Positions 43,337-51,573 of a stretch of DNA of 64,000 nt are shown piece by piece. The stretch covers positions 186,001 through 250,000 of the forward strand of contig NZ_CP029192.1 of the NCBI RefSeq assembly GCF_008642315.1, read 5' to 3'. Both the position numbers and the translations under genes were made by a program. This DNA is from Streptomyces venezuelae (GTDB lineage Bacteria; Actinomycetota; Actinomycetes; Streptomycetales; Streptomycetaceae). The first letter of the stretch is position 1; the number at the start of each line of letters is the position of its first letter. Below the pieces are notes generated by a model. It worked only from the letters and a program-made list of their open reading frames with translations, did not search any database and was not told where the DNA came from.

Positions 43337-43364
43337 AACGCCCCGGCGGCTTCGCCGGGGCGTT
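43337..43364 (+). terminator. Terminator of the 80-residue gene
   Basis: Perfect 12-bp stem AACGCCCCGGCG / CGCCGGGGCGTT with GCTT loop, 12 nt after the stop codon, followed by CGCC. Confidence 0.85.
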
Positions 43365-43377
43365 CGCCGGTCCCCTA

Positions 43378-43404
43378 CCTTCCGTACCCCGCGGGTGCGG
43401 AAGG
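43378..43404 (-). terminator. Probable terminator of the secreted protease gene
   Basis: CCTTCCG (43378-43384) pairs with CGGAAGG (43398-43404), with a T-G wobble and inner ACCC/GGGT, CGC loop. It lies about 113 nt after the protease stop on that strand. Confidence 0.55.
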
Positions 43405-43517
43405 CGGGCACGGGTGAGTTCCGACCTCGGACAGCGCGGGAGCAGGCTCTCGGATTGTTCGGGTTCGGGAGCCCTCACTCATGTGCGGTCGCCGGACGAC
43501 CTCAGCGAGCGGACCTG

Positions 43518-44447
43518 CTAATTCTTCGCATCGACGGACGAGCGGTGCTTCTCCGCCAGGGCGGGCTTGGGCAGGGTGCAGCCGGGGCGGTTCAGGTCGA
43601 TCTTGTTCCCGGCGCCGACGCAGGGAACGATGATGTAGGTCTGCTGGGCGTAGCCGATGTTGGGCCGGACGGTGACCTTGCCGTTCTCGTCGACCTCGCA
43701 CGGGTTGTTGTCTGTGCAGCGCTGGCCGCTCTCATTGATGGTGTTGTTGACGGCGACGACCTTGCCGGTGGCGTCGTCGATCACCGGCGATCCCGAGGTG
43801 CCGCCGATGACCTGGCAGGGCTGGGTGTAGCGGAGCGAGTCCTTCCAGGTCCACTGGCCTTCCTTCAGGCGGTACGCGAAACCGTCCGTGTTGCACCGGT
43901 ACATCCGCTTCCAGTAGCCGGAGGCGACCGTGATGGCCCGGCCCGTCTGCGGGTGCGCGGCGTCCAGGTCGAGGGCCTTGATGCCGTAGCGGCTCTCGAT
44001 GTCGCTGTAGGTGCTGGTCAGTTCGTACACAGAGACGTCGGTGTCGGTCATCGTGCCGTACGCGATCTTGCTGGCGCGAACGGTGCCGAGGCTGCCGCCA
44101 CCGGCGTTCAGGAGCGTGAAGCTGCGGCTCGACGCCCGGTTGACGATGACCTGACCGGCGCTGGGGAAACCTGTCTCCAGGCAGTGGCCGTTGGAGAGCA
44201 CGAGCGCCTTGTCCGTGGGCTGCGAGCTGGGCACGCGCACCACGGAGCCCGAGCAGTTGCTCAGTGCCACGGTACCGGCGAAGGTCACAGCCTTCGTCTT
44301 CACCTTCGCCTGGGTCACCGCGGCGGGTTGCGCCGCGGCCGTGCCTTTGTCGGACACCGGCGCGCCGTTGGTCACGGCGGACGCGGGTATCGCCGTCGCG
44401 CCGAGGAGCAGCGCGGTGCAGACGGCACCGACGAGAGGCTTGTTCAT
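43518..44447 (-). CDS. Secreted trypsin-like serine peptidase
   Basis: 309 residues with GAGGGGAA before ATG. Signal peptide MNKPLVGAVCTALLLGATAI cut near PASA|V. Catalytic His in VLSNGHCLE and Ser in IGGTSGSPVID are clear, and the Asp is probably in TDTDVSVYELTS. Six or more Cys in the mature part (NCSG, GHCLE, YRCNTD, QPCQV, RCTDNNPCE, VPCVG) imply disulfides. A separate lineage from the protease at 5.4 kb. No operon partners; bounded by terminator-like hairpins. Confidence 0.88.
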   Translation of the reverse strand: MNKPLVGAVCTALLLGATAIPASAVTNGAPVSDKGTAAAQPAAVTQAKVKTKAVTFAGTVALSNCSGSVVRVPSSQPTDKALVLSNGHCLETGFPSAGQVIVNRASSRSFTLLNAGGGSLGTVRASKIAYGTMTDTDVSVYELTSTYSDIESRYGIKALDLDAAHPQTGRAITVASGYWKRMYRCNTDGFAYRLKEGQWTWKDSLRYTQPCQVIGGTSGSPVIDDATGKVVAVNNTINESGQRCTDNNPCEVDENGKVTVRPNIGYAQQTYIIVPCVGAGNKIDLNRPGCTLPKPALAEKHRSSVDAKN

Positions 44448-45040
44448 GTGGGGTTCCCCTCTGATGACTGTGTGACCGAAGGTCCTTCGGTTTTGTCATG
44501 TGCATTTTTGGGGCAACCCATCGCAGGAGCAAGACCGCATGCGGTCAAGCACACTCGACGACCCACTCCGGTGTCGGCAGCCGGGCTCACCGACCGCGGA
44601 GCCGCTCGGTTTCACGCCACTCCTCGTCCGCGATCCATTCCCGGGTGCGCTCCAGGTCGCGGAGTTGCACGCTGACGGACGGGGCGATCTCAAGAACCCA
44701 GCTGTCCCTCGACAGCCGATCTTCACCGTTTGCCAAGTGATCTTTACCGTGGGCCGCTAGTGGCGAAGTTTCCAGATCAGAGGCGTGATCAATTGAATCG
44801 CCACGGCCGCGCCACCCATAGCCGGTTTCCGCCAGGGGGACGCCAGGGCTCCAAGGCCCGATGATGGACTGCGAACCCCTCTGGTTTCGACAGAGGCCGC
44901 ACAGCAGAGTGGCCGGGGTTCTGGTTGCCTCCAGAACCCCGGCCGGTGCGGGCGTTGAGACGGGGCCGGCCGATCACGTTCCGGTCGGGCCCGTTTCACG
45001 CGGGCTCGACTTTCCGTCCGGGCGTCTCATTCGACCGTGC
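44448..45040. other. Gene-poor interval with remnants
   Basis: No intact gene. On the minus strand 44587-44760 is an open segment that looks coding (SRDSWVLEIAPSVSVQLRDL then ERTREWIADEEWRETERL, stop at 44587) but has no start or ribosome site, probably the 3' end of a lost gene. Another 20-codon hydrophobic stretch ending WKLRH stops at 44757. A strong hairpin is at 44911-44944. The composition here is less GC-rich than neighbouring genes. Confidence 0.45.
44911..44944. terminator. Strong hairpin in the gene-poor interval
   Basis: Perfect 14-bp stem GGCCGGGGTTCTGG / CCAGAACCCCGGCC with TTGCCT loop. It is 97 nt downstream of the small membrane peptide gene on the minus strand, so it probably ends that transcript; it may also be left over from a deleted gene. 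Confidence 0.7.
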
Positions 45041-45169
45041 TCAGCGCACGATCTCTCCCACACATCCTGCAACCGCGGAGACCGCACCGAGCACGGCAAT
45101 GATCACCTGGGCTCGGACGGATGGGGCGAGCCGTATCCGCTGGTCCGACCGCTTCTTCCGGTTGTGCAT
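45041..45169 (-). CDS. 42-residue membrane peptide
   Basis: GAGGGGGTGAAC precedes ATG (45169). The peptide is a basic head MHNRKKRSDQRIRLAPSVRA followed by one hydrophobic helix QVIIAVLGAVSAVAGCVGEI and ends VR. The ribosome site is one of the best in this interval, which supports translation. Size and layout resemble small membrane proteins of actinobacterial plasmid or integrative elements, but no element is visible here. Confidence 0.6.
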   Translation of the reverse strand: MHNRKKRSDQRIRLAPSVRAQVIIAVLGAVSAVAGCVGEIVR

Positions 45170-45437
45170 GTTCACCCCCTCCCTCAAGACGGGGCGCGCC
45201 CAGCATGCGCACTGGGCGTCCGGGTCTATCTGACCCCGGACTCTTGGTGGCAGACCATGTGGCGCACCCTGGCGAACTGTGGCGAATAGTCGATGGATCG
45301 CGCCGCCGTCCAGCTCCTCGCCGAGCCGCCGCGACGGCAACACCTTCGATTGCCAGCCGGGCTGTTGCCAGCCGGGCTGACCAGGAATCCGCTGGGGTAT
45401 TTCCAGCAGCGGCCGCACTCGGCAAGCCCGGACCCGG

Positions 45438-45593
45438 TTACGCCAAGCCACGGCCGCCGTACAGGGGCACTTCGGCAGGCGTCAGGTCGTCCCGCACGCG
45501 CACCAACCGCACCGGATGACGCCAGCGGCCCGCAGAGTCCATAGAGACATCGGCGGCGACTTCGGCGAACAGGGGCGGCTCGACCAGGCGCAC
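45438..45593 (-). pseudogene. C-terminal fragment of an ATP-dependent DNA ligase
   Basis: Minus-strand frame VRLVEPPLFAEVAADVSMDS followed by AGRWRHPVRLVRVRDDLTPA and EVPLYGGRGLA then TAA. R-H-P-V-R-x-x-R with xxDLTPxEVP is the OB-fold C-terminus of actinobacterial ATP-dependent ligases. An in-frame TAG lies just upstream (45603-45605) and no adenylation domain is found, so only the 3' end survives. Confidence 0.6.
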
Positions 45594-45898
45594 CGTCAGC
45601 TGCTACTTGCTGCCCCACCCGGCAGAGAAGGACCGCCCTCCCACGGATGCGTCCCTGCCGACGGTGCCGGCTGCGCGGCCAGCACTCTGGCCGCAGTGCG
45701 GGACAGCGCGGTGCTCCGGGGGCGAACTACAGCCGGCCTGCATCATCCAGCCGCCCCAGAAGCACGGCTGCCGGAGCCGTGGGACTGCCCCGCGGCCGCC
45801 GATCCCACCCGGCAGCTCGATCCCGATCAGACAGGCTTCATCGACGAGCGCGGCCGCGGTAAAGACCAGACGCAGCCACTGGTCGACCGCCTCACGCC
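45594..45898. other. Interval before the reductase remnant
   Basis: No intact gene. The + strand frame leading into the reductase remnant contains RQLDPDQTGFIDERGRG, which may be leftover from its upstream (adenylation/carrier) part; I could not confirm this. Confidence 0.3.
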
Positions 45899-46715
45899 GT
45901 GCTCCTGACCGGCGTCACCGGAAGCCTCGGCGGACACCTGCGCACGGAACTCCTCAACCGCACCCCGGCCACCGTCTACTGCCTGCCCCGCGGCGCAGCA
46001 GACCGCACCCAGCACCGGCTGGCCCGACTCGGCCGCCCCCCGGGGGGGGCGGCCCACGTCAACCTCGCCGGAACCGAAGTCGACGAACAGACCCCGGCCA
46101 CCACCGCCACGGCGGGCCCCCTGGGCTATTCGCTGACCAAGGTCAGGCCGGAGCACGACCTGCGCGCCGCGGCCGGGCGCGGCACGCCGCTGACCGGTTT
46201 TCCGGCCCGGAGTGGTCACCGGGCACTGCCGGACGGACAGTACCGGCGCTTCCGATCTTTTGGTACCGATGCTCCGCGCCTCGGCTGCTCTCGGCTGTGT
46301 ACCGCTGGGGGTGGGCACGGTCCCCGTCGACGCGGTGGACGTGGTGGCCCGTTCCCTTGTGGAACTGTGCCGCAAACCGGACGCGGCCGGCGGTACGTAC
46401 CATCTGACTCACCCGGATCCCGTGCCGCTGACCGACGTGTTCGCCGCCATGCGCCGAGCTGGATACCCGTTGGACGGCGTGGACGCCGAACAGTGGTGGT
46501 CTTTCATCGACGACCACGCCGCCGATCCGGCCAGCTCGCCCCAGGCCGCTTTGCGTGACCTCACCCGCTACTCGATGATCACCGAGCCCGAGTACCGGGT
46601 GCCCCCATCCGCGCCCTGGGTGACAGCGGCATCCTCCCGCCGCCCCCGTACCCGCCCGGTGCACACCCATGACGCACGCGACCACACCCGCAGCAGACTC
46701 CTCGGGGGGTGCTGA
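45899..46715 (+). pseudogene. Thioester reductase (NRPS R-domain type) remnant
   Basis: Begins at the Rossmann loop VLLTGVTGSLGGHLRTELLN followed by RTPATVYCLPRG, the standard start of thioester-reductase domains. It then jumps (large internal deletion) to GYSLTKVRPEHDLRAAAGRG, where the catalytic Y-x3-K pair is conserved (YSLTK). At 46197-46200 a run of four T puts the downstream part out of frame; with three T it reads PLTGFRPGVVTGHCRTDSTG and continues through LGCVPLGVGTVPVDAVDVVA to the C-terminus. Missing adenylation and carrier parts, internal deletion and frameshift make it non-functional. Confidence 0.75.
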
Positions 46716-46876
46716 ACAGCACCGAGAACGAGGAGGACGGCAAGGAGAAGGCGGAGAGCAAGGGGAAGGAGGAGGGCAAGGGCCGCTCGTCCCGTTCGGA
46801 CGACAGTCGCTGACGCGTGCGTGCCTGCCGGGCGTCGCTGCGCAGGCGGGGGTCCAAAGACAGGCTCTGAGGTCTC
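46716..46876. other. Intergenic, highly charged open segment
   Basis: A 34-codon + strand frame (46709-46813) from GTG encodes a Lys/Glu/Gly-rich tail (STENEEDGKEKAESKGKEEG). No ribosome site; probably the end of a lost gene or chance purine-rich sequence. Confidence 0.25.
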
Positions 46877-47245
46877 CTAGGGGGCGCCGTCGGGTCCGGG
46901 CCCCGCGTCGATGGTGGGCGCTCCCGTGAAGTATTCGAGCGTGCCGGTGAGGTCGAGGAGCCGTTCCAGGTTCGGGGGCCGGTCGTCCAGGTGGAGCCGG
47001 GTCCCGGTCTCTTCGGTGCGGCGGCCGATCATCAGCAGGATGGACAGGCCCATGGAGTCGACGTTGGCGACGCCCGCGCAGTGCAGGTGCAGATCCTGGA
47101 GGCGGGGCCGGGCGGCGAGCTGCTCGGTGACCTCGGTCAGGAGGAACTCGGCGTTGTCGTAGTCGAGATCGCCGGTGATCTCTATGTGGACGGTGTCCGC
47201 AGTGCCCGCGGTGGCCAGGCGGAGTGCGGGAGGCAGTGTGGTCAT
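46877..47245 (-). CDS. STAS-domain anti-anti-sigma factor
   Basis: 122 residues; ATG overlaps the upstream stop (47242-47245). STAS fold: VHIEITGDLDYDNAEFLLTE and the phosphoacceptor loop ANVDSMGLSILLMIG with Ser64. In partner-switching systems the unphosphorylated form binds an anti-sigma kinase and frees a sigma factor; phosphorylation by the kinase is reversed by a PP2C phosphatase. Last gene of a phosphatase/B12-sensor/STAS operon; no anti-sigma kinase or sigma gene is adjacent. Confidence 0.9.
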   Translation of the reverse strand: MTTLPPALRLATAGTADTVHIEITGDLDYDNAEFLLTEVTEQLAARPRLQDLHLHCAGVANVDSMGLSILLMIGRRTEETGTRLHLDDRPPNLERLLDLTGTLEYFTGAPTIDAGPGPDGAP

Positions 47246-48360
47246 ACGGGCGTTCCAGGCGCGGTGGGGTGATCGGTGGTGAGGGCTTCGAGTCCGCGTC
47301 GGAGGATACGGGACGCCCGGGGGAAGTCTTTCAGCTCGTGCAGGAAGAGGTCGAGGGCCGGGGGCAGGGACCGTGCGGGCACCCCGCGGGCCTCCAGGAT
47401 CCGGGCGGTCCAGGTGATGAACCAGCTGAAGAGGTCCTCGTCGCCGAGGTAGAGGGCCGTGGCGAGGAACTCCACGATGTGCGCGAGGTCCTCGGCCGTG
47501 CGTTCGCGCTGCGCTTCGTCGTAGCCGCGCATGGCGGGGAACGCGTCCTCCAGGGCGCGGAAGACGGTGCGCACCAGGGCGTCGCCGCTCCGGGTGACCA
47601 TCGTGTATTCCTGGTCGGCCAGGTGCGGGAGGTCGTCCATCTGCTGGTGGTCGGCCTGCGGGCGGGGAAGTGGCCCCTCGGCGAGGCGGTCGGCGGCGGC
47701 CGGGGCGTCGGGCGCCCACGCGTCGGCGCCGAGCAGGTGCGCGTAGCGTCCGCCGGGTCCGAACGCGGCGCCGCCGACCAGGACGGGGACGCCGACGGCC
47801 TGGCACGCGGTGATCGCCGCGTGCGCCGTGGGGAGCCTGGTCGCGATCGAGCTGGACAGCGCGACCGCGTCGGCCTGTGTGGTGTGCAGGTGGGAGATCA
47901 GGTGCGGTACGGGAACCTGGGCGCCCAGGTAATCGACGCGCCAGCCGCGCAGTTTCAGCACTTCGGCGAGGAGCCGGGCGGGCAGGGCGTGCCACTCGCC
48001 GTCGACGCACGCCACCGTGATGCGGCCCCGGTCGGGGTGTCTTCGGGCGGCGGGGTGCAGGGCCAGGGCGGCGACGGCGCGTTCGTTGATGGAGGTGGCG
48101 GCGTGTTCCTGGGCGATGCTGAGGCGGTTCGCGGCCCACTCCTCGCCGACTCTGCTCTGCACGGCGGCGATCACGTCGACGAGGACGGATTCCGGGTCGG
48201 CGCCGTCGTCCAGGGCGCGCAGGACGACGTCCGTGGCCGTGTACTCGTCGCCGACCGCCACGGCTTCCCACAGCTGGTCGGCCATTTCCGGGGACGCGAC
48301 CGAGGACGCGGCCGGGGACGTGGACAGGGCATGGACGCGGGACGGGGTGCTGGTGCTCAT
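47242..48360 (-). CDS. Cobalamin-binding-domain regulator (partner switch sensor)
   Basis: 372 residues from MSTSTPSRVHAL; start overlaps the phosphatase stop (48357-48360) and stop overlaps the STAS start. Central part: helical cap (VLVDVIAAVQSRVGEEWAAN, RLSIAQEHAATSINERAVAA) followed by a B12 Rossmann domain (ITVACVDGEWHALPARLLAE, RGWRVDYLGAQVPVPHLISH, VPVLVGGAAFGPGG). The E-W-H segment stands where MerR-type B12 photoreceptors have E-x-H, whose His can ligate cobalt. The C-terminal ~130 residues are helical and unassigned. No DNA-binding domain, so it likely senses cobalamin, light or redox and signals to the phosphatase or STAS protein. Confidence 0.85.
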   Translation of the reverse strand: MSTSTPSRVHALSTSPAASSVASPEMADQLWEAVAVGDEYTATDVVLRALDDGADPESVLVDVIAAVQSRVGEEWAANRLSIAQEHAATSINERAVAALALHPAARRHPDRGRITVACVDGEWHALPARLLAEVLKLRGWRVDYLGAQVPVPHLISHLHTTQADAVALSSSIATRLPTAHAAITACQAVGVPVLVGGAAFGPGGRYAHLLGADAWAPDAPAAADRLAEGPLPRPQADHQQMDDLPHLADQEYTMVTRSGDALVRTVFRALEDAFPAMRGYDEAQRERTAEDLAHIVEFLATALYLGDEDLFSWFITWTARILEARGVPARSLPPALDLFLHELKDFPRASRILRRGLEALTTDHPTAPGTPV

Positions 48361-49997
48361 GCGGTGCGCCTGCCCCGAGTACGGCCGTTCACGGCACTCT
48401 GGGGGTGAGTGCGTGGCGCGGAGATCGCGACGACGGCCATGTCGTCGTGCCGACGGCTGCCGAGCCACTGGGAAGCGAGCATCTGGACATGGTCCACGAT
48501 GCCTTCCGAGGGCATCCCGGCACATCCGGCCAGGGCACGCCGCAGGCGTCCCTCTCCGAACTGCGCGTCGCCCATGGGGCCGCCCTGGGCCTCGGTGATG
48601 CCGTCGGTGTACAGGATGCACGTCTCCCCCGGGGCGAGCGTGACCGCGGTGGTGCGGGCGGGAACGTTCGGCATGGCTCCGACCAGGGTGCCGCGGGTGT
48701 CGGCCTCCTCGACCGTGCCGTCCGCGCGGATGATCAGCGGGGTCGGATGACCGGCGCTGGTCAGCCGCAGGTGTACCTCGTCCTCCTTGCGCACGGCGGA
48801 GGCGAGGACCAGCGTCGCGAACCGGGTGTGGTGGGAGTTGAGCAACGCGGTGTTGAGCAGGGTGAGCATCCGCTGGTGGTCGTCCGCCATCGGCAGCAGC
48901 GCGTGCAGGGTGTTGCGGATCTTGCCGGTGAGGACGGCGGCCTCAAGCCCTTTTCCACACACATCGCCCAGCGTCACCAACGAGGGCTCGCCCTCGACGG
49001 CGGCCGGGTGGACGTCGTAGAAGTCCCCGCCGATCCGCTCGTGGTCGGCCGAGGGGCGGTAGCGGCCGGCGAAGTCCACTCCGGAGATCTGCTGCAGGGT
49101 GGGGGGCAGCAGCTCGCGCATCAGCACTTCGGTGATGGCCGTCTGCTCCGCGTAGAGACGGGCGGCCGACATGGCCGCTCCGCTCCGTGCGGCGAAGAGG
49201 CGGGCGAAGACCTCTTCCTTCTCGGTGAAGCCGACGCCGCCCTCCTTGCGCAGCAGGACCAGCGCACCGGCCGGGACGCCGTGCCCGGGCAGCGGAGTGA
49301 TCACTATGGCTCCGACGGGGCCGAAGCCTTCGGGGATCATCCACTCCGGCGCGGCCGACGGGTCGATCCACCGGGAGGGGACCGGCGGGAACCCGCGCAG
49401 GGCTTCGCCGAGGCCGGGGACCTCGTCGGGGTCGACGGGCCGCTCCGACGTGGTGGGGCTGCCGCCGCGCAGGCAGGTCACCACGGGCAGGCGGTGGCCG
49501 CGTGCCGGTGCGATGGCCAGTGCCGCGTCGGCCAGGTTCTCGGCGGCCATCTGCGCGGTCACGTCCATGCAGCGCCCCAGGTTGAGGGAGGAGAGCAGTG
49601 TGCTCGACGCCTTGGCCAGGAAGGCGGTCCGCTCCCTCTCCATGTGCAGGGCCTCTTGGGCGAGCCGATGGTCCGTCTGGTCCACCAGCCACCAGGCGAC
49701 GGTGCCGTCGTCCCGCACGCTCGGGTGTGCCTCGAAGTGGCGTCCCTCGATCACCCCGGAGAGTGGGGCGTCGGACTCCTGTACGGCGCGTGGTCCGGGC
49801 AGGCGCGTCGCGTCGTGGGCGGCGGCCAGCCAGGCCGGGACCACGGCGTCGAGGCGCATCCCGGAGCGGGCCGCGGGCAGCAGCGCCCGTGCGGCGGCGT
49901 TGCACTGCTCGACGAAACCCGCCGCGTCGACGACCAGGACCGGGTAGGGGGCACAGCTCCACGGGAAGTCCGGCTCCGTGACTGCGGCGGTCTGCAT
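48357..49997 (-). CDS. PAS-GAF-PP2C (SpoIIE/RsbU) phosphatase
   Basis: 546 residues from MQTAAVTEPDF. A TTG five codons upstream is a weaker start, and no Shine-Dalgarno is evident. N-terminal PAS-like segment (YPVLVVDAAGFVEQCNAAAR), GAF-like middle (LNLGRCMDVTAQMAAENLAD to LYAEQTAITEVLMRELLPP), then the PP2C/SpoIIE domain with metal Asp residues in IGGDFYDV, VTLGDVCGKGLEAAV, ILYTDGITEAQ and RRHDDMAVVAI. It would dephosphorylate the STAS protein of the same operon. Its sensory input probably includes the B12 protein encoded next. Confidence 0.9.
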   Translation of the reverse strand: MQTAAVTEPDFPWSCAPYPVLVVDAAGFVEQCNAAARALLPAARSGMRLDAVVPAWLAAAHDATRLPGPRAVQESDAPLSGVIEGRHFEAHPSVRDDGTVAWWLVDQTDHRLAQEALHMERERTAFLAKASSTLLSSLNLGRCMDVTAQMAAENLADAALAIAPARGHRLPVVTCLRGGSPTTSERPVDPDEVPGLGEALRGFPPVPSRWIDPSAAPEWMIPEGFGPVGAIVITPLPGHGVPAGALVLLRKEGGVGFTEKEEVFARLFAARSGAAMSAARLYAEQTAITEVLMRELLPPTLQQISGVDFAGRYRPSADHERIGGDFYDVHPAAVEGEPSLVTLGDVCGKGLEAAVLTGKIRNTLHALLPMADDHQRMLTLLNTALLNSHHTRFATLVLASAVRKEDEVHLRLTSAGHPTPLIIRADGTVEEADTRGTLVGAMPNVPARTTAVTLAPGETCILYTDGITEAQGGPMGDAQFGEGRLRRALAGCAGMPSEGIVDHVQMLASQWLGSRRHDDMAVVAISAPRTHPQSAVNGRTRGRRTA

Positions 49998-50064
49998 GTG
50001 GGGGGAGACCAAATATCGAGGACCCGCTGGGCGAGTCCCTCACCTCACCAACTCGTACGGAATT

Positions 50065-50080
50065 GTTGCCTTGCGGCAAC
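50065..50080 (-). terminator. Terminator of the Lrp gene
   Basis: On the minus strand GTTGCC-GCAA-GGCAAC, a 6-bp stem with a GNRA tetraloop followed by AATT, 34 nt after the Lrp stop. Confidence 0.55.
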
Positions 50081-50113
50081 GATCCCGCACGGGACACCTT
50101 CCTGGCAACCCGC

Positions 50114-50566
50114 TCAGCCGGTGAGCGGTGAGACAGGGCGTTCGAAGAACGTCTCGAGGGAGACCGTGGCCTGCGTGCCGCTGACGCCGTCGATCGCGTA
50201 GAGGCGACGCAGCACGTCCTGGAGCTGTTCCGTCGTCGACGTACGGACCTTCACCAGAACCGACGCACTGCCCGCGATCACGTGGGCCTCCTGTATCTCG
50301 GCGATGGCCGCGAACGCGTCGGCGGACTCCCCCATCCACGCCGTGGAGTCGACCATGACGAAGGCCAGCACCCCGCGGTCGAGCGCCGCCGGGTCCACCT
50401 CGACGGTCGTGCGCCGGATGACTCCGCGCTCGCGGAGCTTGCGCACCCGCTCGTGGGCAGCGCCCGCGGAGAGACCGGCCCCCTTGCCGAGCGCTGCGTA
50501 CGAGATGGTCGCGTCCTCCTGGAGGAGGGCGATCAGCCGGCGGTCGATGTCATCCACGGTCACCAT
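50114..50566 (-). CDS. Lrp/AsnC-family regulator
   Basis: 150 residues from ATG 50566. HTH: DIDRRLIALLQEDATISYAA then LGKGAGLSAGAAHERVRKLR, and the RAM effector domain (GVLAFVMVDSTAWMGESADA, AHVIAGSASVLVKVRTSTTE, GVSGTQATVSLETFFERPVS). Such regulators respond to amino acids. Divergent from the SMP-30 gene with 77 nt between starts, so it may control that lactonase. Confidence 0.93.
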   Translation of the reverse strand: MVTVDDIDRRLIALLQEDATISYAALGKGAGLSAGAAHERVRKLRERGVIRRTTVEVDPAALDRGVLAFVMVDSTAWMGESADAFAAIAEIQEAHVIAGSASVLVKVRTSTTEQLQDVLRRLYAIDGVSGTQATVSLETFFERPVSPLTG

Positions 50567-50643
50567 GGCGCAACCATACAGCGTTCTGGCATAGTCGCGA
50601 TCAACCGAACAGCATTCACCTTCGGACCGCCAAAGGGGTATCC

Positions 50644-51570
50644 ATGTCCGGCAGTGACAGCACTTCCCTGTACGAGATCCTGGACGAGCGGTTCCGCACC
50701 GGACGGTGCGCGAACGGCGACGACCGGCTGGAGCAGTTGTACGGGGGCTGCCGGTGGGCCGAGGGCCCGCTCTACCTCCCCGCCTGGCGCCAGCTCGTCT
50801 GGAGCGACATCCCGAACGACCGGCTGCTGCGGTGGGACGAGTCGACGGGCGCGGTCTCCGTCTTCCGCTCCCCCGCCGGGCACGTCAACGGCAACACCCT
50901 CGACCGGGAAGGCCGCCTCATCAGCTGCGAGCAGGGCAACCGGCGGGTCACGCGCACGGAACCGGACGGCAGGATCACGGTGCTCGCCGAGCGGTACGAG
51001 GGCAAGCGGCTGAACAGCCCCAATGACGCGGTCGTCCGCTCGGACGGCTCCGTGTGGTTCTCGGACCCGGACTTCGGGATCACCAGCGACTACGAGGGAC
51101 ACCGCGCCGAGCCCGAGATCGACGGCCTGAACGTGTACCGGATCGACCCGTCGACGGGTGAGGTGCGTCTGGTGGCGGACGGTTTCGGGGCGCCGAACGG
51201 GCTCGTCTTCTCGCCCGACGAGCGGCAGTTGTACGTGTCCGACACGCGCGGCGGCTGCATCCGCGTCTTCGACGTGCGCGAGGACGGCACGCTCTCCGAC
51301 GGGAAGGTCTTCGCCGAGGCGAAGGACGACGTCAGCCGCTTCGACAACATCCGCTTCGACGACGGCGGCCGCTTGTGGGCGGCCGCCATCGAGGGAGGGG
51401 TGCACTGCTACGACCCCGACGGCACCCTCATCGGGCGACTGCGGGTGCCGGAGCCCGTCTCCAACATCGCCTTCGGCGGCCCGAAGAACAACCGGCTCTT
51501 CATCACGGCGACCAGCTCGCTGTACTCCCTGGTCATGTCCGTCACCGGGCTGCCGCGCGTGCGCGGCTGA
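50644..51570 (+). CDS. SMP-30/gluconolactonase-type beta-propeller hydrolase
   Basis: 308 residues. Typical six-bladed propeller signature: CRWAEGPLYLPAWRQLVWSD (metal Glu), HVNGNTLDREGRLISCEQGN, LNSPNDAVVRSDGSVWFSDP (metal Asn/Asp) and NGLVFSPDERQLYVSDTRGG. These metal-dependent enzymes open sugar lactones. Lrp-type divergent regulator upstream; its stop is only 3 nt from the stop of the convergent LPMO gene. Cytoplasmic (no signal peptide). Confidence 0.93.
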   Translation: MSGSDSTSLYEILDERFRTGRCANGDDRLEQLYGGCRWAEGPLYLPAWRQLVWSDIPNDRLLRWDESTGAVSVFRSPAGHVNGNTLDREGRLISCEQGNRRVTRTEPDGRITVLAERYEGKRLNSPNDAVVRSDGSVWFSDPDFGITSDYEGHRAEPEIDGLNVYRIDPSTGEVRLVADGFGAPNGLVFSPDERQLYVSDTRGGCIRVFDVREDGTLSDGKVFAEAKDDVSRFDNIRFDDGGRLWAAAIEGGVHCYDPDGTLIGRLRVPEPVSNIAFGGPKNNRLFITATSSLYSLVMSVTGLPRVRG

Positions 51571-51573
51571 GCG

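Noticed and set aside
43395..44675. Long + strand frame antisense to the secreted protease
   Set aside because: The minus strand has signal peptide, catalytic motifs and ribosome site; the + frame is a shadow.
44871..44900. Possible tRNA T-arm like sequence (TTTCGACAGAGG)
   Set aside because: No acceptor or anticodon stem can be folded around it; no tRNA gene found in the window.
46040..46062. Long C/G run as a recombination hotspot or assembly gap
   Set aside because: A short GC palindrome within the decayed reductase; no further evidence for special function.
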